The notes beneath the pieces were generated by a model. That model had not been told where the DNA came from. It was given only the letters and a program-made list of their open reading frames with translations, and made no database searches. Source: Ulva prolifera (Eukaryota > Chlorophyta > Ulvophyceae > Ulvales > Ulvaceae). Taken from it: 64,000 nucleotides of DNA. The position numbers and the translations under genes are program-made. The first letter of the stretch is position 1. Each line of letters begins with the position of its first letter. Location of the stretch: contig CM041197.1 of assembly GCA_023078555.1 (NCBI GenBank), forward strand, positions 6,717,810 to 6,781,809, read 5' to 3'. Below, one piece after another: positions 37,233 to 48,200 of the stretch.

Positions 37233-38639
37233 GAAACTGGCAAGCCGCCTCTTGGCTGCCCATCTTGGGCGGTGGAGCCTTTTGTACTAGCGGCTGACCA
37301 CGCCTCAGGCCACGGCATTGTTTTTCCTTCCTCACTCAGCACAGCTGACAAGTCATTATTCGATATTTCCACGCTATCCTGCCCTATTGTTGTTACCTTG
37401 CCATACACTGATGAGGCACACGTAGCATTGAGACATTTACATGCCATCAACCTGAATGGGCACCATGTCACAGTAGCCATCCCTGGCCGCTTGTTTGATA
37501 GTGATGCGTTTGTGCCGTACACTAGCAGACACAGCTACAGCACAGTCGACAAAGCCAATGCATTGTTGTCCTATACGGACGGCCGCCCAGTGCCAGGTCA
37601 CCAGACGTTCCATGTTTTGCGATTGATGTCCAACCAGCAGAGCCTAAATACATCTGCTATGTCTTGTGCTAGTCAGAAAATTGACGCTGTCGATCTGATC
37701 TGCACAGTCCCCATCCACATCAAAGGCAGCCGCTTGAAGGCGCTTGTAGACACAGCCTCCAATCACAGCATGATTACAGTAGAATTCCTACAGGCCAATG
37801 CCATACCATATCACCAAAGCGCATCCACGTCGCATGGCATCTCTGGGAGTGCAGCACCCTGCATCGGTACTGTCACATTATGCACAAGCATAGGCCGCCA
37901 GCGTCACGATGTCACGTACACTGTGGTAGCAAGTTTGCCGGCTGCAGAGTGGCATGCACCCAATCACGCGCTATTGGGTCTTGATGTGATTGCCGTCACG
38001 CACATGAAACTCGAGTTTGATGATCCGGACATTCGCATCATCGTGCCTGGCCGTAAGGCTGGCCCCCGAAAGCATTCTCGTGATTGGCAGCATGTCGTGC
38101 ACATACCCAAACGCACACCTGCTTCACAGGGAACATCAGATGAGTATGCATGCACCAGCCGTAAGCTGAAATCTATGGTCAATCGTGCTAAATGTGGTAA
38201 GTCGCCTCTGTACGTGGTGCATGTCAAACCAGCACATGCACGCGTCGAGCCTTCCAGCGATATGCATGTATGTGCGGCGTCGAAAAAGAAAGGTTTTCTG
38301 TCCCAGCAGCAAGTACCAGCACCAGTCCAGCAAGATGTAGCCACCATCCCACAGTGTGTTCAAGAGATAGTACACAAACATTCTAGGTCCGGAGGCACGC
38401 TCGGGCCTGCACCCCCAAATACCACAGCCTTAGGCTTTGAGATGAATATTGAGAATCTGCCTGGCACCAGACCACGTGCTGCCCGCCAGTACAGATTGAC
38501 TCCACTGGAACACTCTGAACTGGAAAAGCAGGTACAACACTTGCTTGACATGGGCTGGATTCAGCCGTCCATCTCCCCTTGGGCAAGCAGCGTCCTTTTT
38601 GCTCCCAAACCCGGAGGTAAACTGAGACTGTGTGTCGAC
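37233..38639 (+). pseudogene. pol: Chromovirus pol, 5' part: protease and start of reverse transcriptase
   Basis: In the same frame as gag, directly after its TGA. An aspartic protease active site (LVDTASNHSMI, Asp codon at 37749, a variant of the usual DTGA/DSGA) lies about 175 codons in. RT begins after the connection LTPLEHSELEKQVQHLLDMG and the blocks IQPSISPWASSVLFAPKPGG and LRLCVDY. The frame is cut at the TA of the next tyrosine codon by the insertion of E2 and resumes at 55047 in the same frame. Translation now runs 14 residues into E2 to a stop at 38684. Labelled a pseudogene because the domain is physically split. Confidence 0.9.
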
Positions 38640-38641
38640 TA

Positions 38642-40495
38642 CGTCTGTACCTACCCCCGCCCTTATTTTGCCCTTGGAAAGTGACATGTCGCCCTTACTG
38701 TCGCCCTTAGATTTCGCCCTTATTTGGGGTGGCACTTTTTGAAGCCTAATTAAGGGCGGCATGATTTAACGAATGGCAAAAGTAAGGGCGACATGTGAAT
38801 CATTATTCCGGCAATACTGTAAGGGCGGAGCCCCCTTAATTGACCATTTTATTTATTAACATAATCGGGCGCCCGCCCTTCTGAGGCAGGTACGCTGAAC
38901 CAGATATGCTACGGCGGATCCGCTCTACCCACAAGGGCGGGGAGCATCCGCCGTAAAAAAAAAGTGCCCACGCACAGCTGATGCGGATTGGCTGCACGGT
39001 CTGCACCATCCGCATCAACCAGCAGTGTGGTGCACCTGCGTGTGGCATGATGCTGCAACGAGCGGGATGCAATCGAGGCCGTTGGCTTGTGCGTGACGAG
39101 GGATGTGCTGCACCACATCCCACGACACGCACGAGCCTGCGGACATGATTAATGCAATCGAATCCGCTGGCTTCTGCGTGACGAGGGATGTGCTGCAGCA
39201 CATCCCTCGTCACGCACAAGCCAACGGCCATGGTTGCTGCACGTCCATGTGACGGTTGATCCGCCTCGTTGAATTGCATGCCGAAACAAGGTCAAGAGTC
39301 ATCAAGGTCAAGAGTCTGTCAATAAACACAGGCTTCGCTTCTTGTTGCATCGTTAGGCTCCAGTCCGATGACGGCGTCTTGCAACTCGCTGACGTTGTGT
39401 GTCTCAATGGCCATGTCAGCGCGTTTTGCCACTTGTACCCGTTCTATGAACCTGCAGTACGGATGTATTGTCAGACTGAAGGATAGAATGCAACGAAATC
39501 ATGGCACGTGACTCAGTTGTGACAGTGGTGAACCTCGTTCCGCATTCACGACATGACAGGTTACTTGACGTGAGAATATACGTTGATGGTGGCTCGCACC
39601 ATCCTTGAATCGTTGAATGCCTCTTCCTGTCTCACGCTTCGTACAGTTCGTGCCTGTTCTCCTGTCGGTTCTGGCACCTGCGGTCCACCGCGCAATCAAA
39701 CCAGTCGCCACTGTTACAACGCTGCAGCGATCATCCACGGTCTGGTCACGTTGGACGGTGTAGGTTACATATGTGTTTGACTGTCCCAGGCACTATGGTA
39801 TTGTGGCCTGCGGCAACTACAAGCCACCATCAACGAAACTAACACCGTGCAACCTCGCATCCAACGTCGAATTGCCGGCAGTCAGCGCTGGCGAGACTTA
39901 CAAAAGCCTGCAGGTGCTTTTGTGCGTAGTCTCAACAGGCAGATCGACTGTGGATGTGGCGTATCAGGAACACCAACGGGGTCGGCATTGTGTTCCTACC
40001 TCGGTCAGACACACCTGCACCGGCAGCATGGAAATGTAGGTACTGTACCTTGCTTGTGTGTTGATTGGCCGACGTCTCTCGGGCTAGCATCTGCGCCGTT
40101 TTAGTTACCGAACGCGCAGGTCCGTTGACCGTGGAGACGCTGACGAGAATTGATGCGGTTCGATATACGTGAAACTCAAGAGCCATTACAAGCAGACAAA
40201 GTGACAGGCTTGCCGGATAGGCGTGCATGATGAAGTGTCAACATGACACTGCGAGCGGGGCCACAACGGTGCAGTACACTGTCGCGCTTTGGAGGTCCAA
40301 GCCACCCTCGATACGTCGTGCGCGTGCACCGAACATCCATCAAGCTGCCGGCGATCGCACGCACACGATCATCGACCTAAAAATCGAGTTGGTTGATGTG
40401 TATGAGTGGACATGTCATTCATTGCTGATTTTCGGGACCTCCGTTACTGCTCAACGCTGATTCCAGTGCCTCGCGCCTGCTTGCTGTTCCTGATT
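38642..40495. promoter_or_regulatory. E2 left TIR, CGCCCTTA subterminal cluster and upstream region of gene A
   Basis: After the 9-bp TIR, CGCCCTT or its complement AAGGGCG occurs about nine times in the first 300 bp (for example CCCGCCCTTATTTTGCCC, TGTCGCCCTTACTGTCGCCC, AATTAAGGGCGGC, AGTAAGGGCGACATG, CTGTAAGGGCGGAG). From about 38960 to 39230 come hairpin-forming repeats of the GCGTGACGAGGGATGTGCTG type. From 39250 to 40495 no convincing gene was seen; it should include the promoter of gene A. Confidence 0.65.
39087..39216. repeat. Two large hairpins, one a perfect 42-bp palindrome
   Basis: 39175-39216 is a perfect palindrome centred on CTGCAG (arms 21 bp, starting TGCGTGACGAGGGATG). A closely related imperfect copy lies at about 39089-39133 (GCGTGACGAGGGATGTGCTG then CACCACATCC and CACGACACGC). 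Both belong to a local repeat family in the E2 left subterminal region. Confidence 0.9.
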
Positions 40496-41183
40496 ATGGC
40501 TTCGATAGTGTTCTCCTCACCAGGTCGCCCTGGTAGTCGGGGCGATTTTTCAAATGACAGTGGCTCGGACGGAGAAGACGATGTGGCTCCTGCGACTGGC
40601 ACTGCGGATCAAGGGTTCACGGCTGCAGCCATGTACAAGTTGTGGACAGAGGACGTCTGCACGATATTGCTCGAGTTAGGTCTTAACACGGATGATATGC
40701 CTATGATGATAGAGGCAGCTCAATCTGTGTGTCACCGCATGATTCACTGGATTGAAACCTCACCCCAGGTACCTGTACTTGCCTTGTCACTCTCACCATC
40801 CCCCTGTGTGGCCCACTGCTTTGCAGAAGACAGTTGACAAGTGTCTCAATTAGCTCAGTCATTGCAGTCGATGAGGTGCTAATCTAGGGTGTCTGCCGGC
40901 GCAGGGAGTTCCGCGTGAAGACGTCATGCGCCAAAAGTTCAAGGTAGTGATCAACAGTTGCAGCACTAGGCTGCATATGTATGTGGGTGCCTTTTCGGCG
41001 CCAACGCCAGCATCCCTCTTGGCGGGCTGTGACAAACTGCTGCGTGGGTTGTGCGAGCCTGGTGGATTTTTCGAGGACCTCACAAAACGCCTGTTTGGTG
41101 TGTCCGCCACTGATGTTTTGCGTGTTATTCCAAGCGTTGCTCCCACCGGTGCTTCCACCCATGCGTCCCTACCGCTTTGTGGT

Positions 41184-41221
<38 letters not shown>

Positions 41222-44200
41222 GATTCTGCGGCAACTGCTGGCGACACCTTCACCACTGGAGCTGCTGCCCCTCCACTTGACACATGCCTAGGTCCGATGC
41301 GGTCTCTTCCGACTGGGCTGTCCATCGTTCAAAAGGCAGGTTGTCACGGGCACATTCAGTTTGGATTCAGTGATCCGACTCAGCTCGGGCTTCTCCTTGC
41401 ATCGGTCGTGAATGTCAACTTGACCTGGGAAGAGAAGAAGCCCAACACGTCCCCTGTCATACTGAGTGCGATCAATGAGATCAAACGGCACCCGCTGTTC
41501 TCGCTGCGCCGGACTTACAATGACAAAGTCGAACCCGCTGCATGGTGCGGGATTGCAGCTTGTTACGTGACTGGATATTGTTGCTGCCGACTGGAGTATG
41601 TCCACTTCCCCTCTAATGAGCTGTCGCCGAACATAGTAAACCGTGTTTCCAGGTTCAGGTCATCTGCGCAGATTTCCCTGGCTGTGGTGTACCTTATTGG
41701 ACAGCGTCAGTTGTTCACACATGGCGTGTGCTCGCAGCTGCCACCTGTCGTGTGGGCCATATTATTCGGTGCCATGACAGATTCCTCCGGTTTGTGTCCA
41801 GAGACAAAGTTCTACCCTCAAATGGTGCGTCATAGCTTCATGATTAAGATGCACCGGCATCAATGCGTCACCAGCCAACCTTCCTGTACTGAATGTGTAG
41901 GTACACCGGCTTTCAGCAGAGGACATTGGTATGCTGACTGCATCTACTCTGTCTGAATCATTGCGAGCCGCACAGGGTGTGGTCCCAGATGGTTGTAAGA
42001 CCCAATTTCCAGATTATTTCAAATACTTGCTTTTTACGAGTGTCAAGACTACTCCAGTGGAACATTTGTTCGACAGGTTGAAGGAGCAACTCCAGAGTAA
42101 TATTCTCTTTCCTTGGCTGTGCAATGTTGCGCTGCTGTGGGTGACATGAACTAGAAACTAACGAAAATGTTGTGCCTGTATAGATCTAACCCACAATTTC
42201 AAGGAATATGCTTGCCAACAGGTGATGCGCCAGGCTCCAATCGCTACGGTTCGCAATGCGCTGAATGAGAAGGGTGCGGGGGGACCAGTCACTATCCCCG
42301 AGATGCTGGACGCCATGGAAACCAAGGCTGTGGCTGATCGCGAGAAGCAAAGCAAGGATCCCATCCTGAAGTTGGCCTCAAGAGTGTACCCTGAGGGCGA
42401 GCTTCGAGCAGCTGGTGTGCGGCCATTCTGGTGTTGGCACTGCCTCATGATTTTGGTCTCAGACTGTACATGCGCTCCAACGGCTCTATACCTGGTCCAG
42501 CAGTGTTCGGTTTCATGTAGACCACTGCATGCTCGAGGCCGACCTCCTCGCTCAGGCTTTGCACGGGATTTTCTCCAACGGTGACGATGGTATCTTGGCC
42601 GGGCCCATGGTCCTGCTCATGCTTGCGTGGCTGACCAAACAAACTGACAAGATTCAGGTGGTGACTACACTTGATGAAGGCGGTCACCAGCCGGTCCGTG
42701 CTATCCTAGCTACTGGTCGTGATGGGTGGTGTCCACCCACACTATCATTCTCAGTGCTGTGTTGGGGTCTGACGCAGGTGCGGCACTCATGGATGCTGAG
42801 TACTGTTTGTGGCGATAAACGTGCAAACTACAGCAAACTACATGCAATGGATTTCTTGCAGGTAGTCAAGATTGTGTGTGGGGGGGGTGCCCAGAATAAC
42901 TCAGATGTTCCCTTGCAGAACGGGGTGATTTGTTATGCCTATGCTGTCCTTCGCGGGGCTGATCCCCGAACGAAGGATTCTATCGTGCAGACGCTGATTC
43001 CCGAGTGGGACCCAGATGCTGAGATATTATCAGACGTTGGCCGACTGTTATATGCCCATGCTCTGGATGGCAGGCACACAAACGCAATCCAGCTTCTGCC
43101 AATGCCAGCGGACTTCTCCTGTTGGTGTGCAGAGGCGTTGCATCCTGACACTTACACTGGCGTCTTGCAGATCAAGCTGTCAGCCTCATCAAATGACTCC
43201 ACCGCGCCGGCCAATGACAATTCTACCGAAGTGACGTGTCCAGCCACGACCTCTCATAGGGATTCTACCAGCCCGTTGGCTCTGGTCAACGCTCCCCCGC
43301 CAACCGGAGACTCCGACAACATGGTGGCGGCTTCCGTTGCTGCCCCTGCCGCACAGTTCGTGAAGATGGCGCTCAGTGGTACGCCCTTGACATCAGCTCA
43401 GCACACTGTCCATGTCTCACTCCAGTCACCTGGTGGTGTACGGCAGCTGTTGTCGAATGTGCTTCTTCTTTGAACTTCTGCAGTGCGTTTGACTGCCACG
43501 TACATACATCAGTATTGTATTGGCCTGACTCGACCTCTATCATGGCGAGCCTTCCGGGGTATTGATCGCTTCGCACTGTTGCGACAAGAGGCGCTTACTA
43601 GCAGTCATATCAAGTTTTGATAGCTTTTGCAGACATCCTAGACCTTCAACCCGGCGATGGTGACAGTGGCGATGAGGCCGACCAAGGTCCTCGCAAGACC
43701 AAGACCCTGAAGACAATGGCCTCTGTTCTGCGTGGCCGCTTTGGACGCAATAGCCGTCATCGCAGTACACGGGCTCTGCATGCTCACACCAATTACCTCA
43801 GGAAGTCAGTGAAGAAATTGATGACGCAGGCGAAAGGAGCTACTGGCCCCGACGAGCGGGAGAGGATCCTGAAAAGAGCTCAAAGCATCACCCAGGGATG
43901 TGATGCGATGACAGCCTATCACGCTAGTAGGGGAGGGGCGTCCATTGCCTTCCTGGAGTGGATCCGGGCAGCCAAGGCCAGTTGGCCGTGGCCAGGATAC
44001 GGACCGTGATTTGGCTCAGCGGTTCTGCTTTAATGTTAGAATGGTGACTGTACTGCCGATGGCTGGTGACTGTTGTACCGCTTTCAAAATGTTTGTAATG
44101 CTATTTTGCAGTGTCAATGTCAAAAGAGGATGAGCCTTCTCTACTCCATGAACCTGATGATAGTATTATCCAGCGTGCACAGTTAGATTCACGACATATT

Positions 44201-44233
44201 AGTGCTGTTTATCTGACTCGAGTTTTACAGTGA
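40496..44233 (+). CDS. E2 gene A: ~980-codon protein of unknown family, seven exons
   Basis: Exons 40496-40768, 40905-41896, 41976-42096, 42184-42414, 42521-43378, 43633-43980 and 44112-44233 fit with matching phases (donors GTACCT, GTAGGT, GTAATA, GTGTGC, GTACGC, GTTGGC). The start is MASIVFSS, followed by an acidic serine-rich stretch. Exon 2 is interrupted by 37 consecutive G at 41184-41220; the frame used before and after differs, as if the tract should be two shorter or one longer. Downstream are cysteine-rich segments (WCGIACYVTGYCCC-like region), VEHLFDRLKEQLQSN across exons 3-4, and in exon 6 a basic helix (LHAHTNYLRKSVKKLM) followed by TGPDERERILKRAQ. A possible extra in-frame intron at 42778-42861 is unresolved. 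No known domain was recognised. By size and position it could be the transposase or a partner protein. Confidence 0.6.
41184..41220. repeat. Poly-G tract, 37 uninterrupted G, inside exon 2 of gene A
   Basis: It encodes a glycine run in every frame. Coding potential continues on both sides but in frames offset by 2, so the recorded length is either a real frameshift or a homopolymer length error. Confidence 0.95.
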
Positions 44234-44266
44234 GTATTACAAGTGACATCAGCCTGGGGCGTGGCT

Positions 44267-44472
44267 CCCTCGTAGCCACATGGCGAGTTTTGCGCCTATG
44301 CTGCCCATGAAGTGGAAAGGACCAAATATTAGATCGGTGTCCGGGTATTCGTCAATCCGAGATGACAAAATAATATATTCTGATCACTATGGGATGACGC
44401 GATTTCCGGACAGCATTATATTATTTGGTCATTTACGTGCTTGACAGCACCTTCAGGTAGTGGCTACGAGGG
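44267..44472. repeat. 206-bp hairpin element with 13-bp inverted ends (MITE-like)
   Basis: CCCTCGTAGCCAC at 44267-44279 is the exact complement of GTGGCTACGAGGG at 44460-44472. Further inside are imperfect inverted segments (GACCAAATATTA against TATTATTTGGTC, and GTCCGGG against CCGGAC). It sits in the gap between the convergent genes A and B, 34 bp after the stop of A. It may be a small mobile element or a structured bidirectional 3' region. No clear target duplication was seen. Confidence 0.7.
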
Positions 44473-45211
44473 TACATGTCGAGGCAGGCTGCTCTACTGC
44501 ACGGTCTGCACGATCGTCGAGTATCAGCAACGATCAAGCTCTGGCAAGCGGGAGATAATCAGATGATGTCTACTCTTGAATAGGCAATCGTCAGCAGCAG
44601 GCGAAGAGCGCCTTGGTGATTGTGGCTGCCATGTGCTGCATAGCAGCCTGTGGACTCTAGCTCGCATCCCACTGCTATATCCGCCAAAGCTAACCTCACA
44701 AAACTTTGCATGGTTAATTTGAGAATTTTTGGAGTGGTTCTCCCGGCTTTTCATGACTTGAACGAGAATAAACAGAAATGCCAGTGAAAGCCCAGATCTC
44801 TGCACAGTGCCCAGAATCCCGAAACAGCCGCGAATCTCATTCGTCAGGTCACAAATTAAGGGGATGCCGGGGAGTAAGTTTGGCTGTCCCCATTTTCTTT
44901 TTCAACTTAGATCAACTCAGACCCGAGGCCAATGCATCTACAGTCTCTTCCAGACCACAGTTGTTCTGCAAAAATGCACCAGCGATATACACGAGACATG
45001 GTGGGGTAGGCGGAGACGTTGTCCTTGAAGATGCCAGTGTGCGCTATCACGTGTTGGTGCGGCAGCAAGAGTGAATGGTATTGGTCGACACAATGCAGAC
45101 CCACTTGAGTGTGTGCAGAACGAGATACATCAAGTAGCAATCTGCCCGTTCACAAGACCAGACCTCCTCCAATATCACTAGCCTTGGAGGCTGACCCTGT
45201 TTACACAAACA
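44473..45211. other. Intergenic gap between convergent E2 genes A and B
   Basis: No reading frame with coding character was seen on either strand. It should hold the 3' end processing signals of gene B and possibly of gene A. Confidence 0.4.
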
Positions 45212-48200
45212 CTAGCCTACAGCACCAGCATCATCATCCTCATCATCGATATCTAGTTGTCCAGGATTCACTAGGAGATTCAATCGAAATTGATGGAAGC
45301 CAGACAGTAGATGACCCTGGCTACGAGCGAATCGTGCCCAAAGGCCCCTGGTCTGGCTTGACCTACTGCTGCTGGCAGGCTCCCAACCTGCCTTTCGCCT
45401 GGAGCACGCGAAATCTGGCATGACAGACACCGGTGTTGCAGACACCAGAGTCGATAGCACCTCGCAGTATGCCCGCCCAGCATAAGCGTCATCACTTCTG
45501 AATCGCCCAGCAGTGAACGCTCGCAAAGCAGCTCTAGCTCCACTCACGGCACGTGCACGAACAGCACGTTGGTGGGCCTTTCCCTGCTCTTGGGGACCAT
45601 TGCCACCAGGGCGTGCCGCTCTGAAGGCACTGATCTTAGAACGGATTGAAATGTTCAGTGCACCATACCCTTCCGGGTCCCCCCCCTCCCCAACACGGGC
45701 CCACGCCAGGCGGTCGCATCCAGCTACAGCAGCTAGGGGATCAATCCTTTTGGCAGCTTTGGTAGGGGTGGAACCTGTTGCCGGATACAGAGCACTCGGG
45801 CATAGGCGATGACACCACCTGATGAAGGACACAGTGGATGACTTTACGTAGATTGGAGAGCCTTCCGTTCCAACATTTTCCGGTATGTAGTACGGCTGGA
45901 ACGCATGATCCTCCTCGTCAACGTCACAAATAAGGAGGTCTAGAGCTCCACAGAGCAGGAACGCCCACCTGTCTGGTGGCAGCCGCCACGCGCCATTCAC
46001 CAGATCGGAAAACATGTTAGGGTACCGGAGGCCTGGATTTGGCTGCTCATCTGTCGAACTGCTCTTGCCGCTGGTCACGAAGAAGTTGAGATGGGTAGAT
46101 CGGTTCTGACAGCGGACCTGCACTCCAAGGGGGGGGTGCTTCACAGTCAACCGCAGCTATGCCGGAGCAATGTGCATCAACAAGAATGTACATTCACACA
46201 GTGGCTTCTTGAGTCGCCTGATCACGCTCAACTGGACGCTGCACACCCGGCTTTGATGCTGAGCGTCCAAGTCCCAGATGTGGTGATAGTTGAGAGTCAC
46301 GATGTGTGAGTTGACAAAACACATCTGGAGGACAAGGTTGACAACGTCGAGTTCTGGGTCGCTGACGCTACGTACGTACTCCAAAATACGTGCTGGTAGA
46401 TACAAATACTCTGGGATCATCAGCAAGTTGCTAGCAGTCGCTGCAACATTCGCCGCTGAAGCCGCCATCTCGACAATGGAAACAGCATAGGGATCCACCT
46501 GTCCGACTGCAAGTGCCGCACGCACTGATAGTTGAACCTTGTCACATGAAATTTCCTGCTTCGCATATCCATGCAGACCAGCAGCCTCCTCCAACAACTG
46601 ACATGGTACCGGTGAGGCAGCCGGTGGACGGGCACCCTGACCAGGCCACTGAGCATCGGCAAACACCTTCAGCACCTGCGACCGGTGCACTAGATTGTTG
46701 TAGTGTTGCGCAAATGAACCATTGCACACAGTGACAGTGTGAAAACACAAGCCTGGCTGTTCGAGTCTGAGGGAAGGACCCTACCACATAGAACATGCGA
46801 GAAGCGTGAGCTCCTCCAGCGACAGATCTCTGAGCTGAGGAGACTGATGGGGTAGCAATCGATCGTGCATGGTCTGCCCCAACGACATCGGTGGGTGTCG
46901 TCTTTTGCTGGTGTGGAATCATGAGCACCACACCAGCAGCCTCTTCGATGTGCGATGCCTTCAACGTGTCTCCAGCAACAGTCGCAAATGCTGGATCCTC
47001 AAGGCGAAGCTGTTCAATACTTTGAGTGTGCGCAGACCTGGTCGTCTGATCCCGCTCGAAATGCTCGTCCTTGTTGTTTGTCTCACGACCGGCCTGCTTC
47101 AACCTAGTGTGGTGTTTTTCATAGATGTTGGTGTCGTACTCCTACACACAGTCTCACAATGCCGTAGTTACTATAAGTGTTGACCCCGGACTGTTACGAA
47201 ATCCAAGCCATCTCAACTGCATCGCTCGCATCGTCGTGTGTTGGTGCAAGGGAGATATTACCTGAACACCGCCGATATGTGAGAATCGCGGCACTGCATG
47301 TACCACCACCATGTGCGTTTTGAAGACGGCCATCACCCCAAACACTTTCTCTGCAGGGTGAATGAGCGTAAGCATCTTCGCAACCGCTGGTAGCCAGACT
47401 TCATCGATGTGCTCCTGCAACATACCACCTTCTGCCGATGTCCACCCAGCATATGGAAGGTTTTCTCGGCTGATCAAGCGAATGAGCTGGGCGGTCCTGC
47501 AAAGTGACAAGGTACACAACGACAGGTCACAACCTTGTAGGGCGTCTACAATGAAGGGAAGTGTCCTCAGTAATCGCCCAATTTCGGCGGCCTCCATTTT
47601 CCATGCCCGATCATTCGTATCTACAAGAGTGCCTTGAAAAGGGGCGGGAGGCCTTGCGAAAGGCTTCACAATCATGGCACGCGCGACATTATAACATGAA
47701 TTGACTTCAGCCATGGTTATGGCCACCGTCACCTCACTGACCCGGTCTGCCCTGAATCTGATGATGGCCTGCAACGGCATGTAACGCTTGACCATAACAC
47801 ACCGCACCAGGCCTAGAGAATTAAGTTCACACAGCCGTATGCCGGAGGTGGACTGTAACTGCCATCACAAACACAGAGACGATCCACAATCACACACCTT
47901 CAGCTGCTCTACGCCGAAGCGCGTAGCCGTACCGAGTTGGACATGATGCAAGAAGTCCAATCCCCATAGAAGGTAAGGAGAGCCATGACTGAAACTCGAA
48001 TCCCACAGCATGTCGACGATAGCTGGCCGCTGTCCTTTCAAACCTGCATGCTCGTCATGGTACGCTTAAGTGGCCACACAGTACACACGAGCGTACAAAG
48101 GAGGCCACATCATGTATGCCAACATTCCAAGGTTGTGTCACGAACACCACCGAGGCGACGCGTCAACATGCAGCGCATGGAGGCATACCTGCCACGGATC

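Noticed and set aside
38642-38684. C-terminal pol extension reading into E2 (VCTYPRPYFALGK)
   Set aside because: It is translation across the E2 left end, created by the insertion, not a native domain.
41901-41919. 19-nt intron between GTACAC and CAGCAG in gene A
   Set aside because: Too short for splicing. A 79-nt intron at 41897-41975 with a GTAGGT donor gives the same frame.
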